Below, in pieces: positions 10,031 through 18,646 of a stretch of DNA of 64,000 bases. The DNA is taken from NCBI RefSeq assembly GCF_013369385.1, contig NZ_SZTO01000006.1, positions 1-64,000 of the forward strand, in the 5' to 3' direction. The DNA is from Vibrio sp. 05-20-BW147. GTDB taxonomy: Bacteria > Pseudomonadota > Gammaproteobacteria > Enterobacterales > Vibrionaceae. Both the position numbers and the translations under genes were made by a program. A model generated the notes under the pieces. It was not told where the DNA came from and made no database searches. It was given only the letters and a program-made list of their open reading frames with translations. Every line of letters begins with the position of its first letter. Position 1 is the stretch's first letter.

Positions 10031-11161
10031 ATGAAAACCGAACTCAATCTCTTTGACCGACAGCTTACCCTATTCAGATACCCAAACAACGCCAATGAAA
10101 CCCTGCAAGCATGGGACGCAGGCGATGAATACTTGATCAATTATGTAGAAGAGTTGGCTTTAGACTCCCCACAGAATATTCTTATCCTGAACGATCACTT
10201 CGGTGCTCTTTCGTGCTGGTTTTCAGCTCAACACCAAGTCTCTATGATGAGCGATTCTTTTATTTCTCAACAAGGGACAAAAGAAAATTTACTACGAAAT
10301 CAATGCCGTGAAGTAAAGCTACTGACCACACTAGACGCAATTCCAACAGAGACCAGTTTGGTGTTAATTCAGCTTCCCAAAAACAACCGTCATTTGACTT
10401 GGCAGTTAACTCAATTGCGGAAAACACTCTCACCAGACGTTCCAGTAGTCGCTGTTAATAAAGCCAAAGAAATTCATACCTCAACCCTCAAACTGCTTGA
10501 AAAGTATCTAGGGACCACAAAAACCTCCCTTGCTTGGAAAAAGCATCGTCTCGTTTTTTGCCAAGCAGACTGTGCGCAAATGAATGACATCAGCCCAGTG
10601 ACTCGTTGGAATGTTGAAGAACACAAGATGACACTCAACAACTTGCCAAACGTCTATTCTGGTGAGAGTCTCGATTTGGGCGCGCGTTTTATGCTCGAGC
10701 ACATCCCGCAAGATGATAACCTCAAGCACATTATCGATTTAGGCTGTGGTAACGGGGTGTTATCCGTCAAAGCCGCTCAGCTCAACCCGAAGGCGACATT
10801 AACCTTGGTGGATGAGAGCTATATGGCGGTTGAGTCCGCTCGCCTCAATTTACAAGAAAATGTCACAGCGCCATTGAATGCTGAGTACATTGCCAATAAC
10901 TGCCTTGATGGATTTGAGCCAGATTGTGCCGATCTTGTGCTTTGCAATCCTCCGTTCCATCAACAGCAAGCCATAACGGATCATATTGCATGGCAAATGT
11001 TCTGCGATGCCAAGAAAGTACTGAGGAAACGGGGCAAGCTGCAGGTGATTGGTAATCGCCATTTGGGTTATGACGCCAAACTCAAACGCCTTTTTGGTGA
11101 CAAGAATGTGAAATTAGTCGCTTCGAATAGTAAGTTTGTGATTTTACAGGCAACTAAATAG
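10031..11161 (+). CDS. rlmG: 23S rRNA (guanine-1835-N2)-methyltransferase RlmG
   Basis: 376 residues. An N-terminal methyltransferase-like domain that has lost its own motifs precedes a C-terminal catalytic domain with the SAM motif DLGCGNG at 236-242 and NPPF at 306-309, the signature of N2-guanine methyltransferases. RlmG methylates G1835 of 23S rRNA. Length and layout match E. coli RlmG (YgjO). It stands alone, facing away from bolA. Confidence 0.93.
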   Translation: MKTELNLFDRQLTLFRYPNNANETLQAWDAGDEYLINYVEELALDSPQNILILNDHFGALSCWFSAQHQVSMMSDSFISQQGTKENLLRNQCREVKLLTTLDAIPTETSLVLIQLPKNNRHLTWQLTQLRKTLSPDVPVVAVNKAKEIHTSTLKLLEKYLGTTKTSLAWKKHRLVFCQADCAQMNDISPVTRWNVEEHKMTLNNLPNVYSGESLDLGARFMLEHIPQDDNLKHIIDLGCGNGVLSVKAAQLNPKATLTLVDESYMAVESARLNLQENVTAPLNAEYIANNCLDGFEPDCADLVLCNPPFHQQQAITDHIAWQMFCDAKKVLRKRGKLQVIGNRHLGYDAKLKRLFGDKNVKLVASNSKFVILQATK

Positions 11162-11241
11162 CCTGCTAGTTTTAATTAAAGACAATCTTCACTTTAATAT
11201 ACGTTTACGGTCAGCTTCTGCTGCTAGAAAAGGAATACACG

Positions 11242-11811
11242 ATGAAAAAATTGGTTTTAGCTGCGTCTATCGCACTACTTTCTGCTTGTTCAGCCCCTCA
11301 ACCAGAACAACTTAATCTTGCGCCAACCGCAACATTAAGCGCCAATCCTATGGTGCAGAACAAAACGTACAGCATGACCAGTAAAGATGTACGCGCAGCT
11401 CAATACGTCGCACTTATTGACAGTGGCCGTTCAAACATCCTGCCTTTGCATGCGAAGCAGAATATGCGAATCACATTAGAAACACTGCTACAGCAACAAT
11501 TTGCCTCACAGGGCTACAAAGCCGATTTGAATAGCAACAATCTGATTAGCCTTGAAGTTCAGGAAGTGCTCGTCAATGTAAAACATTCTGTGATGGAAAA
11601 CGAGATGGACGCGAAAGTGATTCTTGAAGTCACCGCAGAAACCCCGAAAGGCAAGCTAGTCAAAACCTATAACGGTGCAGCAAGCCGCAGCGGCATGTTA
11701 AGCGCCTCTGATCAAGAAGTTGAAAAGGTACTCAATGATGTGATCACTTTGGTGCTTGCTGAAATCGCCAATGATCAAGAATTGCAAGGTTACATGAAGG
11801 AACGTTTCTAA
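11242..11811 (+). CDS. YajG family lipoprotein
   Basis: 189 residues with a lipoprotein signal (lipobox LSAC, Cys16). The body matches YajG (for example PMVQNKTYSMTSKDVRAAQYV), an outer-membrane lipoprotein family without an established function. It precedes a periplasmic cyclophilin with start/stop overlap and then ampG, like the E. coli yajG-ampG neighbourhood. Confidence 0.88.
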   Translation: MKKLVLAASIALLSACSAPQPEQLNLAPTATLSANPMVQNKTYSMTSKDVRAAQYVALIDSGRSNILPLHAKQNMRITLETLLQQQFASQGYKADLNSNNLISLEVQEVLVNVKHSVMENEMDAKVILEVTAETPKGKLVKTYNGAASRSGMLSASDQEVEKVLNDVITLVLAEIANDQELQGYMKERF

Positions 11812-12356
11812 TGATGAGAGTCATCTGCACAACATTAGTATTAACCAGCAGCCTCGCTATCGCGGGGCCTAAAGTCGAGTTTGAAACATCACTAGGCAAT
11901 TTCACAGTCGAACTCAACGATGAAAAAGCGCCAATTACCGTCGAAAACTTCGTAAAATACGTAAAAGACGGCAGTTACGTTGGTTCGCAATTTCACCGTG
12001 TCATTCCAGGCTTTATGGCGCAAGGTGGTGGCTTTGACGAGAAAATGAATCGTTTACCGAGCTACGCACCAATCAAGAATGAAGCGAGTAATGGCCTAAA
12101 AAACGTGACGGGCTCTATCGCGATGGCAAGAACGCAAGATCCTAACTCTGCTACGCGCCAGTTTTTCATAAACTTCGCTGACAATGACTTCCTAGACTAC
12201 AATCGCCAACCTCCGGGTTACGCGGTGTTCGGTCAAGTGACCAAGGGCTTCGAAGTCATCCAACAAATGGCGACAAAACCCACCAAAAGCCAAGGACAAA
12301 TGAGAGATATTCCCGTGGAACCTATCGTAATCACTAAGGCCACACTGCTCCCATAA
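11811..12356 (+). CDS. Periplasmic cyclophilin-type peptidyl-prolyl isomerase
   Basis: 181 residues: signal peptide (about 1-19, cut after AIAG or near it), then a compact bacterial cyclophilin domain with the active-site segments FHRVIPGFMAQGGG, ATRQFFINFADNDFLD and YAVFGQVTKG. It catalyses cis-trans isomerisation of proline bonds in exported proteins. The start codon overlaps the stop of the YajG-like gene (TAATGATG), and a second in-frame ATG follows at 11814. PpiA is the nearest E. coli counterpart by location and length. Confidence 0.9.
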   Translation: MMRVICTTLVLTSSLAIAGPKVEFETSLGNFTVELNDEKAPITVENFVKYVKDGSYVGSQFHRVIPGFMAQGGGFDEKMNRLPSYAPIKNEASNGLKNVTGSIAMARTQDPNSATRQFFINFADNDFLDYNRQPPGYAVFGQVTKGFEVIQQMATKPTKSQGQMRDIPVEPIVITKATLLP

Positions 12357-12412
12357 ATATCCCCGCCCTTTGCAATACAAGGGGCGTATTCTACTAACTA
12401 CAAGGATAGGTT

Positions 12413-13813
12413 ATGTCTTCACCACAAACGCTTTCTTGGCGTGAAACGGTTCAGAGTTATCTTGATCGACGCTTGCTTTGGGTCTTTATGCTGGGCTGCT
12501 CCAGTGGTTTCCCTTGGGTACTGATCGGCTCTAATATGTCTGGTTGGCTCAAAGATGCCGGATTGACTCGTGCCGCCATCGGCTACTTTGGCAGTGTCTT
12601 TGCTGTGTACGCCATTAACTTTCTTTGGGCACCTTTGGTCGACCGAGTAAAGCTTCCTTTACTTCATCGCTCTTTGGGTCAACGCCGTAGTTGGATATTT
12701 CTCTGCCAATCCTTTGTACTGATTTGTACTTTGTTGATCGCGGGAGTCAATCCGGCCAACAATCTCATGCTGACGTCAGCACTTGCACTTGGCATCGCCA
12801 TCGCTTCAGCAACACAGGATATCGCTATCGACGCTTTCCGTATCGATACCTTCCCGAAATCCGATTCATCCAAACTGCCACAAGCATCGGCGATGGCCGT
12901 TATTGGTTGGTGGACGGGTTACTCTTTACCGGGTTACCTCGCCTTTATCAACGCCGATTCAATCGGCTGGAACGGCGTGTATTACGGCATGGCTGCCATT
13001 GTGGCTTTGTTGATGATCTTTACGCTTCTCGTCGGTGAACCAACAACTCGACGCGAAGCATTGCAACAGGAAGCAGAAGCTCGCCACAATCAGCTCGTCG
13101 GATCTAAAGTTGTAGCCTGGTTAAGCGTCACCGTTATTGAGCCTTTCCTAGATTTCTTCAAGCGTAATGGCGTGCGTGTCGCATTGACCTTGTTGTTGTT
13201 TGTATTCCTATTTAAGATTGGCGAAGCGTTCTTAGGCCGAATGTCGATCACTTTCTATAAAGAAGTGGGCTTTAGCAATGAGCAAATTGGCTATTACTCT
13301 AAGTTGCTGGGTTGGGGTATCACCATCTTCTTTACGCTGGTCGGCAGCATGATCAACGTGAAATTTGGTATTGTCCGTGGTTTGATGATTGGTGGCATCG
13401 CTATGGCAGCCAGTAACTTGATGTTCGCTTGGATGGCGCAAGTCGGTCCGAATGAAAATCTGTTCTTGGCGACGCTGATTGTCGACAACTTTACTTCTGC
13501 ATTTTCAACGGTTGCCTTTGTCTCATTCTTAACCATGGTGACCGGACAAGCCTTCTCGGCGACTCAGTACGCACTGCTGGCATCACTGGGTAACTTTGGA
13601 CGCACAACCCTTGCTTCGTTCAGTGGCGAGCTGGTTGACTATTTGAACAATTGGTCTGTGTTCTTCGTCATCACCGCACTGATGGTTATCCCAAGCTTGA
13701 TCATGCTCTATTCGCTGCGTCACTACTTCCATGATTTGCTTGAAAAAGCCAAGAAAGAATCGAGTGAAGAGCCTCAAGCGGCCGATGAAAGTGCCGATGT
13801 TCGCCAGAGTTAA
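12413..13813 (+). CDS. ampG: Muropeptide permease AmpG
   Basis: 466-residue major-facilitator protein with about 12-14 membrane helices. It begins with the AmpG-type segment LLWVFMLGCSSGFPWVLIG and has the DIAIDAFRID motif near 140-149. AmpG imports GlcNAc-anhydroMurNAc peptides from the periplasm for cell-wall recycling, which also feeds AmpC beta-lactamase induction in bacteria that have it. A charged cytoplasmic tail (about 435-466) ends the protein. Downstream of yajG and the cyclophilin gene, as expected. Confidence 0.95.
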   Translation: MSSPQTLSWRETVQSYLDRRLLWVFMLGCSSGFPWVLIGSNMSGWLKDAGLTRAAIGYFGSVFAVYAINFLWAPLVDRVKLPLLHRSLGQRRSWIFLCQSFVLICTLLIAGVNPANNLMLTSALALGIAIASATQDIAIDAFRIDTFPKSDSSKLPQASAMAVIGWWTGYSLPGYLAFINADSIGWNGVYYGMAAIVALLMIFTLLVGEPTTRREALQQEAEARHNQLVGSKVVAWLSVTVIEPFLDFFKRNGVRVALTLLLFVFLFKIGEAFLGRMSITFYKEVGFSNEQIGYYSKLLGWGITIFFTLVGSMINVKFGIVRGLMIGGIAMAASNLMFAWMAQVGPNENLFLATLIVDNFTSAFSTVAFVSFLTMVTGQAFSATQYALLASLGNFGRTTLASFSGELVDYLNNWSVFFVITALMVIPSLIMLYSLRHYFHDLLEKAKKESSEEPQAADESADVRQS

Positions 13814-13858
13814 CGTGCCCCTTTAAGTCACAGGTAAACACTGAGTACGAAGCATAAA

Positions 13859-13883
13859 AAAGGCTTGCATATCGCAAGCCTTT
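13859..13883. terminator. Bidirectional terminator between ampG and chrR
   Basis: 10-bp stem AAAGGCTTGC / GCAAGCCTTT with loop ATATC, between two convergent genes. An A-run precedes the stem, so on the minus strand it is followed by T's. Confidence 0.88.
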
Positions 13884-13931
13884 CTATATTTGGCGTCCTA
13901 AACAGGAGTTACTCCATATCAACCCACTTCG

Positions 13932-14618
13932 TTAAGGATAGAGCCCCTTACCAAACAGGTTAAATATGCGCGCGACGCCTTGGGTAAAAATCATCGGTTC
14001 GGTCAACACTGTTAAACAAAGACAATCTTGGTTTTGCTCAGTGCGTGGGCTGTGTTTCACGCTGGCGTCCCTTTGCAAAAAGTCCCCCACACGATATTCA
14101 CCATCTTCATCGCTAAAACAGCCATGTAAGACTAGCGTTGTCTCTATGCCTTTGTGTGTATGCTGAGGAATTTGCACACCTTCACAAATGTACATCAGGT
14201 TCACTCTCGCCTCTTCTCCAAAATCGAGCTGCGAGCTGAACACTTTTCCACCATAGCTACGCCACTCACTCATCAAATCAGCATAACGACATAGCGTCTG
14301 AGGCAGCATAAATCGCTTCCCTTTCACTTCGATGTAGCGCGGTTCATAAACATCATGAACGTCAGCTTTGCTCTCGCTTTGGATAATGTCATCAAACATG
14401 GCGTCGAATAGCGACAGCTCAAAAGATGACGCGCTAATCTCATCCGCACTCTGTGTCTCTGCCACGAACACGTCTGCATGCTGAGTTTCAAATCCAGCAA
14501 CAAGATCACGGCAATTGGGGCAAACTTCTAAATGAGTGGCAATCGCCAAACCAGAAACTGCGTCAATATCGCCGCTGGCATAGGCTTGTAGTAATGCGTT
14601 ATTTGGATGTGTACTCAT
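13932..14618 (-). CDS. chrR: ChrR-type zinc anti-sigma factor
   Basis: 228 residues in two parts. The N-terminal zinc anti-sigma domain has H4, H29, C33 and C36 with exactly the spacing of R. sphaeroides ChrR (H6, H31, C35, C38). The C-terminal cupin domain has H153, H155, E159 and H189, again with ChrR spacing (H141, H143, E147, H177). In the known system ChrR holds the ECF sigma factor inactive until singlet oxygen or organic peroxide triggers its loss. The ATG overlaps the sigma stop codon (ATGA), so the pair is translationally coupled. Confidence 0.95.
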   Translation of the reverse strand: MSTHPNNALLQAYASGDIDAVSGLAIATHLEVCPNCRDLVAGFETQHADVFVAETQSADEISASSFELSLFDAMFDDIIQSESKADVHDVYEPRYIEVKGKRFMLPQTLCRYADLMSEWRSYGGKVFSSQLDFGEEARVNLMYICEGVQIPQHTHKGIETTLVLHGCFSDEDGEYRVGDFLQRDASVKHSPRTEQNQDCLCLTVLTEPMIFTQGVARIFNLFGKGLYP

Positions 14619-15208
14619 AATTTGTCCGCCTGCATCGTGTGTCTAAGCTTTTCAACTGCCAATCTCAGTCTCGATTTCACTGTCCCCAACGGAATATCAA
14701 ACATCTCCGCGACTTGCTGGTGAGGTAGATCTTCAATATAGACCGCTTGAAGAACCTCTCGCTGGGCTTTGGGAAGACAATCAAGAAAGCGCATCACCTG
14801 CTCTTTCAACATGTCCTGCTCTGGGGAATAGCGATCAACCATATCCAGTGGGTAGTAGTCGGAAGGCCAGATGTCATCAGCGTGGATGTGCAAATCTTTG
14901 CCTTTCTGCTTTCTCAGCAAATCGAAACACAAATTACGAATGATGGTATACACCCACGTCGACAACGCACTCTTTTCCCCATCAAAAAGATGCGCTTTAT
15001 GCCAAACGGTCGTCATTGTCTCCTGAACCATCTCGAGCGCAACTTGTTCGTTACCGACGTGCTTATAGGCAAATTGCTTCAACTTCGGTGCAAAGTGTTT
15101 AAACACTGTCGCAAACGCCAGCTTGTCTTTTTGTTTGACCCGTTCCATGCAGTCTGTCCAATCTTGCTTGGACATCGAACTCGGACCATCAGGCATATCA
15201 CTCTGCAT
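14615..15208 (-). CDS. ECF sigma factor, RpoE/ChrR type (ECF11-like)
   Basis: 197 residues from the ATG at 15208, chosen for its AAGGA ribosome site 6 bases upstream; an in-frame extension of 11 codons exists. Region 2 (FKHFAPKLKQFAYKH through STWVYTIIRNLCFDLLRK) and region 4 (LPKAQREVLQAVYIEDLPHQ ... GTVKSRLRLAVEKLR) are complete. Partnership with ChrR points to a singlet-oxygen or peroxide response. A TGATC-N17-CGTA motif at 15245-15270 suggests it activates its own promoter. Do not confuse with the envelope-stress RpoE, which pairs with RseA. Confidence 0.94.
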   Translation of the reverse strand: MQSDMPDGPSSMSKQDWTDCMERVKQKDKLAFATVFKHFAPKLKQFAYKHVGNEQVALEMVQETMTTVWHKAHLFDGEKSALSTWVYTIIRNLCFDLLRKQKGKDLHIHADDIWPSDYYPLDMVDRYSPEQDMLKEQVMRFLDCLPKAQREVLQAVYIEDLPHQQVAEMFDIPLGTVKSRLRLAVEKLRHTMQADKL

Positions 15209-15244
15209 ACCCTTTCCTTTTAAAAAACGACCCTTTCTCACATC

Positions 15245-15270
15245 TACGTAAACAGTATCTAATCAGATCA
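15245..15270 (-). promoter_or_regulatory. Putative ECF (ChrR-controlled) autoregulated promoter
   Basis: On the minus strand TGATC at 15270-15266 and CGTA at 15248-15245 are separated by 17 bases, the form of promoters read by RpoE/ChrR-type sigma factors (TGATC -35, CGTA -10). Predicted start near 15238, 30 bases before the sigma ATG. Confidence 0.65.
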
Positions 15271-15318
15271 CTATTAGAAGAGATTTGTTACCTCACTCCA
15301 ATCATTTCTAGTGCCCTT

Positions 15319-15912
15319 TTAGTTCAGTTTAGCCTTTTCATCACGCGCAGCATTCTCTACAACCTCTGATAAAAAGTGCATCGCTGTGTGGCAATTCTCT
15401 GTCCCCGCCAAATGATCGAACTGCTCAACTGAGAGTGGTAATATTTCTAACCAACGCCTTGCCACCCAATTAGCATCTTGATAGAAGCACTCATTGTAGA
15501 GTTCGCCAAGCTGCGGGAAAGAGTGATGCACCTCTTGCAGTTGCTCACCAACAAAACGTTGTGGTGCGGATAAACGCTCTTGAGGCCAATTTTCAAGAAA
15601 GTTTACTGTAGCAATACGTAACCCATCTTGCTCAATACGAATCGACTCGCTCATGAAACGCCGTAATCCGAGTACCGTGATACCGAGTAGGCCATCTGGC
15701 AAAGCATCAAAATCGACAATCTTCACTTCTGTACCCAAAGACGATAATTGACTCTTTCTTTGGCTGTTGTCGACAAGGCACATGCCGAAGCTCACATTGT
15801 GTTCACAACACCATTTGACCATCCGTTGATATCTAGGCTCAAAAATGCGTAATTTCATTTTTCCGTCCGGGAGCACCGTTGAGCTTAGAGGAAAAAGCAT
15901 TAGCTCACTCAT
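15319..15912 (-). CDS. LON substrate-binding domain protein
   Basis: 197 residues from the ATG at 15912, set by the strong GGAGG ribosome site. It starts MSELMLFPLSSTVLPDGKMKL and consists of the PUA-like N-terminal domain of Lon protease alone; there is no AAA+ ATPase or peptidase part. Such proteins are common, but their role is not established. It lies 78 bases upstream of the ECF sigma gene in the same direction and has its own TGATC...CGTA motif at 15944-15968, so it may belong to the ChrR-controlled regulon. That link is inference. Confidence 0.88.
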   Translation of the reverse strand: MSELMLFPLSSTVLPDGKMKLRIFEPRYQRMVKWCCEHNVSFGMCLVDNSQRKSQLSSLGTEVKIVDFDALPDGLLGITVLGLRRFMSESIRIEQDGLRIATVNFLENWPQERLSAPQRFVGEQLQEVHHSFPQLGELYNECFYQDANWVARRWLEILPLSVEQFDHLAGTENCHTAMHFLSEVVENAARDEKAKLN

Positions 15913-16221
15913 AATTCCTCCGTTCAAAATTCACGCTAGTTTGTACGCGCAAACCTTTACCTAGATCACAATAAACTCAAAGATTAACAATTCCCATACA
16001 ACTCCCACTTTCAACAAAATCACAAATGCATCTAGATTTATAGCAAAAGAAAAGTTCCCGACTTTCGACCAAAAAGGAGATCTACATCACTCAAATTGAT
16101 GAAAAATTGCACTCAAGTCACTTTTATTTGAGATTTAAATCGCTATGATGCGCGCAAATCGGAAAACATGTAGCGCAAGGATTAGCGTCTCAACCCGTTA
16201 CAAATATAGAGAGTTCCCCTT
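15913..16221. other. Intergenic region between LON-domain gene and ompK
   Basis: Divergent 309-base spacer. The left side holds the ECF-type motif (15944-15968). Towards ompK it is AT-rich with a TATGAT -10-like box near 16143-16148, but no good -35. No small gene seen. Confidence 0.55.
15944..15968 (-). promoter_or_regulatory. Putative ECF-type promoter of LON-domain gene
   Basis: On the minus strand TGATC at 15968-15964 and CGTA at 15947-15944 are separated by 16 bases, one less than in the sigma gene's own promoter. Predicted start about 25 bases before the ATG at 15912. Confidence 0.6.
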
Positions 16222-17004
16222 ATGCGTAAATCACTATTAGCTCTTGGTCTGTTAGCAGCAACTTCAGCACCAGTTATGGCCGCTGACTACTCAAATGGCG
16301 TTCGTGAGAATGATTACTCCTGGATGCAGTTCAATGTAATGCATACCATTGATGAGAAACCCGGTGATGCAAATCACACATACTTAGAAATGGAATTTGG
16401 CGGTCGCTCTGGCATTTTTGATTTGTATGGTTATGTTGACCTTTTCAATCCATCAAACAGCTCTAGTAGTGACAAGGATGGCGCAGATCGTCTGTTCCTT
16501 AAGTTTAACCCTCGCATGTCTTTAGATGCTGCAACGGGCAAAGATCTTTCTTTTGGTCCTATCCAAGAGCTATACATTGCTAGTGAAAACGTTGTAGATG
16601 GTGGTGACAATGGCTACAAAACAAAATGGGGTCTAGGCTCTGATGTAATGGTTCCATGGTTTGGCAAGATGCAGTTCAATTTGTATGCGCGCTATGATTT
16701 CCAAACGAAAGACTGGAATGGTTACCAAGTATCAACTAACTGGTTTAAACCATTTATGAACTTCGAAAATGGTTCGTTTATTTCTTACCAAGGTTATTTA
16801 GATTATGAATTTGGTATGGATGACAACAACGGAGCAAACTCGAGTGACGGTCTGGCTATGTTTAATGGCATCTACTGGCACGTAGATAACTTCGCTCTGG
16901 GCTACGGTCTAAAACTATACAGCGATGTATACGGAATTAAAGACTCATCAGCATTCCCTTCATCTGGTGTTGGTCACTACTTCGCAGCTACTTACAAGTT
17001 CTAA
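16222..17004 (+). CDS. ompK: Outer-membrane protein OmpK (Tsx family)
   Basis: 260 residues with a signal peptide cut after VMA (mature start ADYSN). The mature part starts DYSWMQFNVMHTID and ends with Phe in HYFAATYKF, the usual C-terminus of a beta-barrel recognised by BAM. It belongs to the nucleoside-channel Tsx family; in Vibrio, OmpK is the receptor of the broad-host phage KVP40. Monocistronic, with a strong terminator at 17025-17052. Confidence 0.93.
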   Translation: MRKSLLALGLLAATSAPVMAADYSNGVRENDYSWMQFNVMHTIDEKPGDANHTYLEMEFGGRSGIFDLYGYVDLFNPSNSSSSDKDGADRLFLKFNPRMSLDAATGKDLSFGPIQELYIASENVVDGGDNGYKTKWGLGSDVMVPWFGKMQFNLYARYDFQTKDWNGYQVSTNWFKPFMNFENGSFISYQGYLDYEFGMDDNNGANSSDGLAMFNGIYWHVDNFALGYGLKLYSDVYGIKDSSAFPSSGVGHYFAATYKF

Positions 17005-17024
17005 TTGAACCAACTAAGTTCTTC

Positions 17025-17052
17025 AAAAATGGCGCCGATTGGCGCCATTTTT
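17025..17052. terminator. Bidirectional terminator between ompK and dyp gene
   Basis: 12-bp perfect stem AAAAATGGCGCC / GGCGCCATTTTT with a GATT loop, between convergent genes. Confidence 0.92.
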
Positions 17053-17102
17053 ACATCTGGTATTGCTCAAAGTCTTGGAGTAATTGAGCATCCCTAGATA
17101 AC

Positions 17103-18005
17103 TTATTTCACCGCTAATGCACTCAGCATTTCTTTCGATGGCGCGAAGAAATACGCACCGGTAACTGCTTTGGTGAAACGCAACAATTGGTCTGTTTTAC
17201 CATCAGTGACACCATACATGCTCTCAAGCATCGCTTTGAAATTGTGCAATGTGTGGCAGTAGGCGATAAACAGCAAGCCATGCGAACCAGTCACACTGCC
17301 ATACGGTAAGCTGTGACGAACAATCTTAAGCCCTTTGCCTTCTTCTTTAATGTCCACTCGACCAACGTGTGAAGCAGCAGGGACGTCGTCCAGCTCAATA
17401 GAATCTGGTTTGGTGCGGCCAATCACTTTCTCCTGAGCAGACACATTCAAACGATTCCAAGCAGGTAGGTTGTGCTCAAATCGCTGAACCATGACATAGC
17501 TGCCACCAGCAAACTCTCCGTCTGGGATCAACGCCACTTCCGCGCGCTTTTCTGCTTTCGGATTTTCAGTACCATCAACAAACATGGTCATATCGCGCGA
17601 ATCAAGATAACGATACCCGTAGGTTTCATCGACGACAGTAATATCTTCTGCAACCTCTGACAGCAGTTTACGCAGCAAGTAGAAATGCAGGTCATGGCGT
17701 TTGGAATGACAATGCAGTAACACATCCACATCCGTTGAAGGCGCAACAATCTCCCCTTCACCCAATACAGGGAAATCGATCAGCTCCGCTGGCATCGCCA
17801 TATCCAATTGCTGCCAAAACGACTTGCTAAACGCAATAGAAAGCGTCAACTCTGCATCAGGCTGAGATTGGTTGAGCTCTTCAACCAGTGCTGGCAGCGA
17901 TTGTAATTGAGCCAATACCTTTGCTGGATTGTGGTTGATTTTAAGCAAAGTGTATAACGCGAATGGGCCCGCTTCTGGCAGAATCGCCGTTTGAGCAAGT
18001 GACAT
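17103..18005 (-). CDS. Dye-decolorizing (DyP-type) heme peroxidase, YfeX-like
   Basis: 300 residues, two ferredoxin-like halves. The DyP signature appears as MFVDGTENP with distal Asp144; the proximal heme ligand is His213 (ASHVGR) and the distal arginine is Arg230. No signal peptide, so cytoplasmic, like E. coli YfeX. DyP enzymes reduce peroxides using heme; a role in heme or porphyrin handling has been proposed for YfeX. The DUF2919 gene upstream matches yfeZ, which lies near yfeX in E. coli. Confidence 0.93.
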   Translation of the reverse strand: MSLAQTAILPEAGPFALYTLLKINHNPAKVLAQLQSLPALVEELNQSQPDAELTLSIAFSKSFWQQLDMAMPAELIDFPVLGEGEIVAPSTDVDVLLHCHSKRHDLHFYLLRKLLSEVAEDITVVDETYGYRYLDSRDMTMFVDGTENPKAEKRAEVALIPDGEFAGGSYVMVQRFEHNLPAWNRLNVSAQEKVIGRTKPDSIELDDVPAASHVGRVDIKEEGKGLKIVRHSLPYGSVTGSHGLLFIAYCHTLHNFKAMLESMYGVTDGKTDQLLRFTKAVTGAYFFAPSKEMLSALAVK

Positions 18006-18041
18006 AATAAACTCCTCTTTTTTGCCCCCAGTGTAGGGCGA

Positions 18042-18073
18042 AACTGACGGATAATTATTGATGATCGTCAGTT
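18042..18073 (-). repeat. Inverted repeat between DUF2919 gene and DyP gene
   Basis: AACTGACG (18042-18049) and CGTCAGTT (18066-18073) are perfect 8-base arms around 16 AT-rich bases. The right arm overlaps the DUF2919 stop codon. It could be an intercistronic RNA hairpin or an operator. The inner GATAATTATTGATGATC only weakly resembles a Fur box. Confidence 0.5.
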
Positions 18074-18544
18074 AAGGTTGTCGTCTGTGGGTAAATTAGG
18101 GACATGAAAACAATCTTTTACCCACTGACTATTGAATACGTAAATACCAAACCAAAGTAGTATTAATAGGGTTAACCCATTGGTCCAGCTAAACTCGCCA
18201 TGTTCCAAATAAACATGGTAGGTCGTCTGCACAATTTGCCCTAACACCAAACATAAGGTGAAACCCCGTCCATAGTTGGTAAGTTTATCAATCCATTGGC
18301 GGCCGGGCTTTCTCAATCCCATAATCCACATCAGCAAAACACTTGGAATGCCAATCAGAAGACCTAAATAGAGGGTATGGTTATCAGGGTAAACAATTTG
18401 CAAGATCTTGCCGCCACTCTCGCGGCTTGCCCCTGCACCAGCAAAGACGACCCAAGCTCGGGCTAAAAAAAACCAACCAAACCAAAGCAACAAAGGCGCT
18501 TTGAGATAACCTTGGTTGTCATAATGATCTATCGAATATCGCAA
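18068..18544 (-). CDS. DUF2919 family membrane protein (YfeZ-like)
   Basis: 158 residues with about four predicted membrane helices (roughly 16-36, 54-75, 92-110, 120-142). It matches the DUF2919 family, whose E. coli member YfeZ is encoded beside the DyP peroxidase YfeX. The DyP gene follows 62 bases downstream in the same direction. Function is not known; the pairing suggests a link to the peroxidase. Confidence 0.85.
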   Translation of the reverse strand: MRYSIDHYDNQGYLKAPLLLWFGWFFLARAWVVFAGAGASRESGGKILQIVYPDNHTLYLGLLIGIPSVLLMWIMGLRKPGRQWIDKLTNYGRGFTLCLVLGQIVQTTYHVYLEHGEFSWTNGLTLLILLWFGIYVFNSQWVKDCFHVPNLPTDDNLN

Positions 18545-18646
18545 AATCTAAATCTTAATCAATGGGACTCGCGACACTTTAACGCAAATGATTCAATTAG
18601 TAACCCGCAAAGGTTAGACTATTACCATCTCTTTTACAGCAGACTT

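Noticed and set aside
18050..18065. Fur box between DUF2919 and DyP genes
   Set aside because: Only about half of the Fur consensus positions match; the flanking inverted repeat is the stronger signal.
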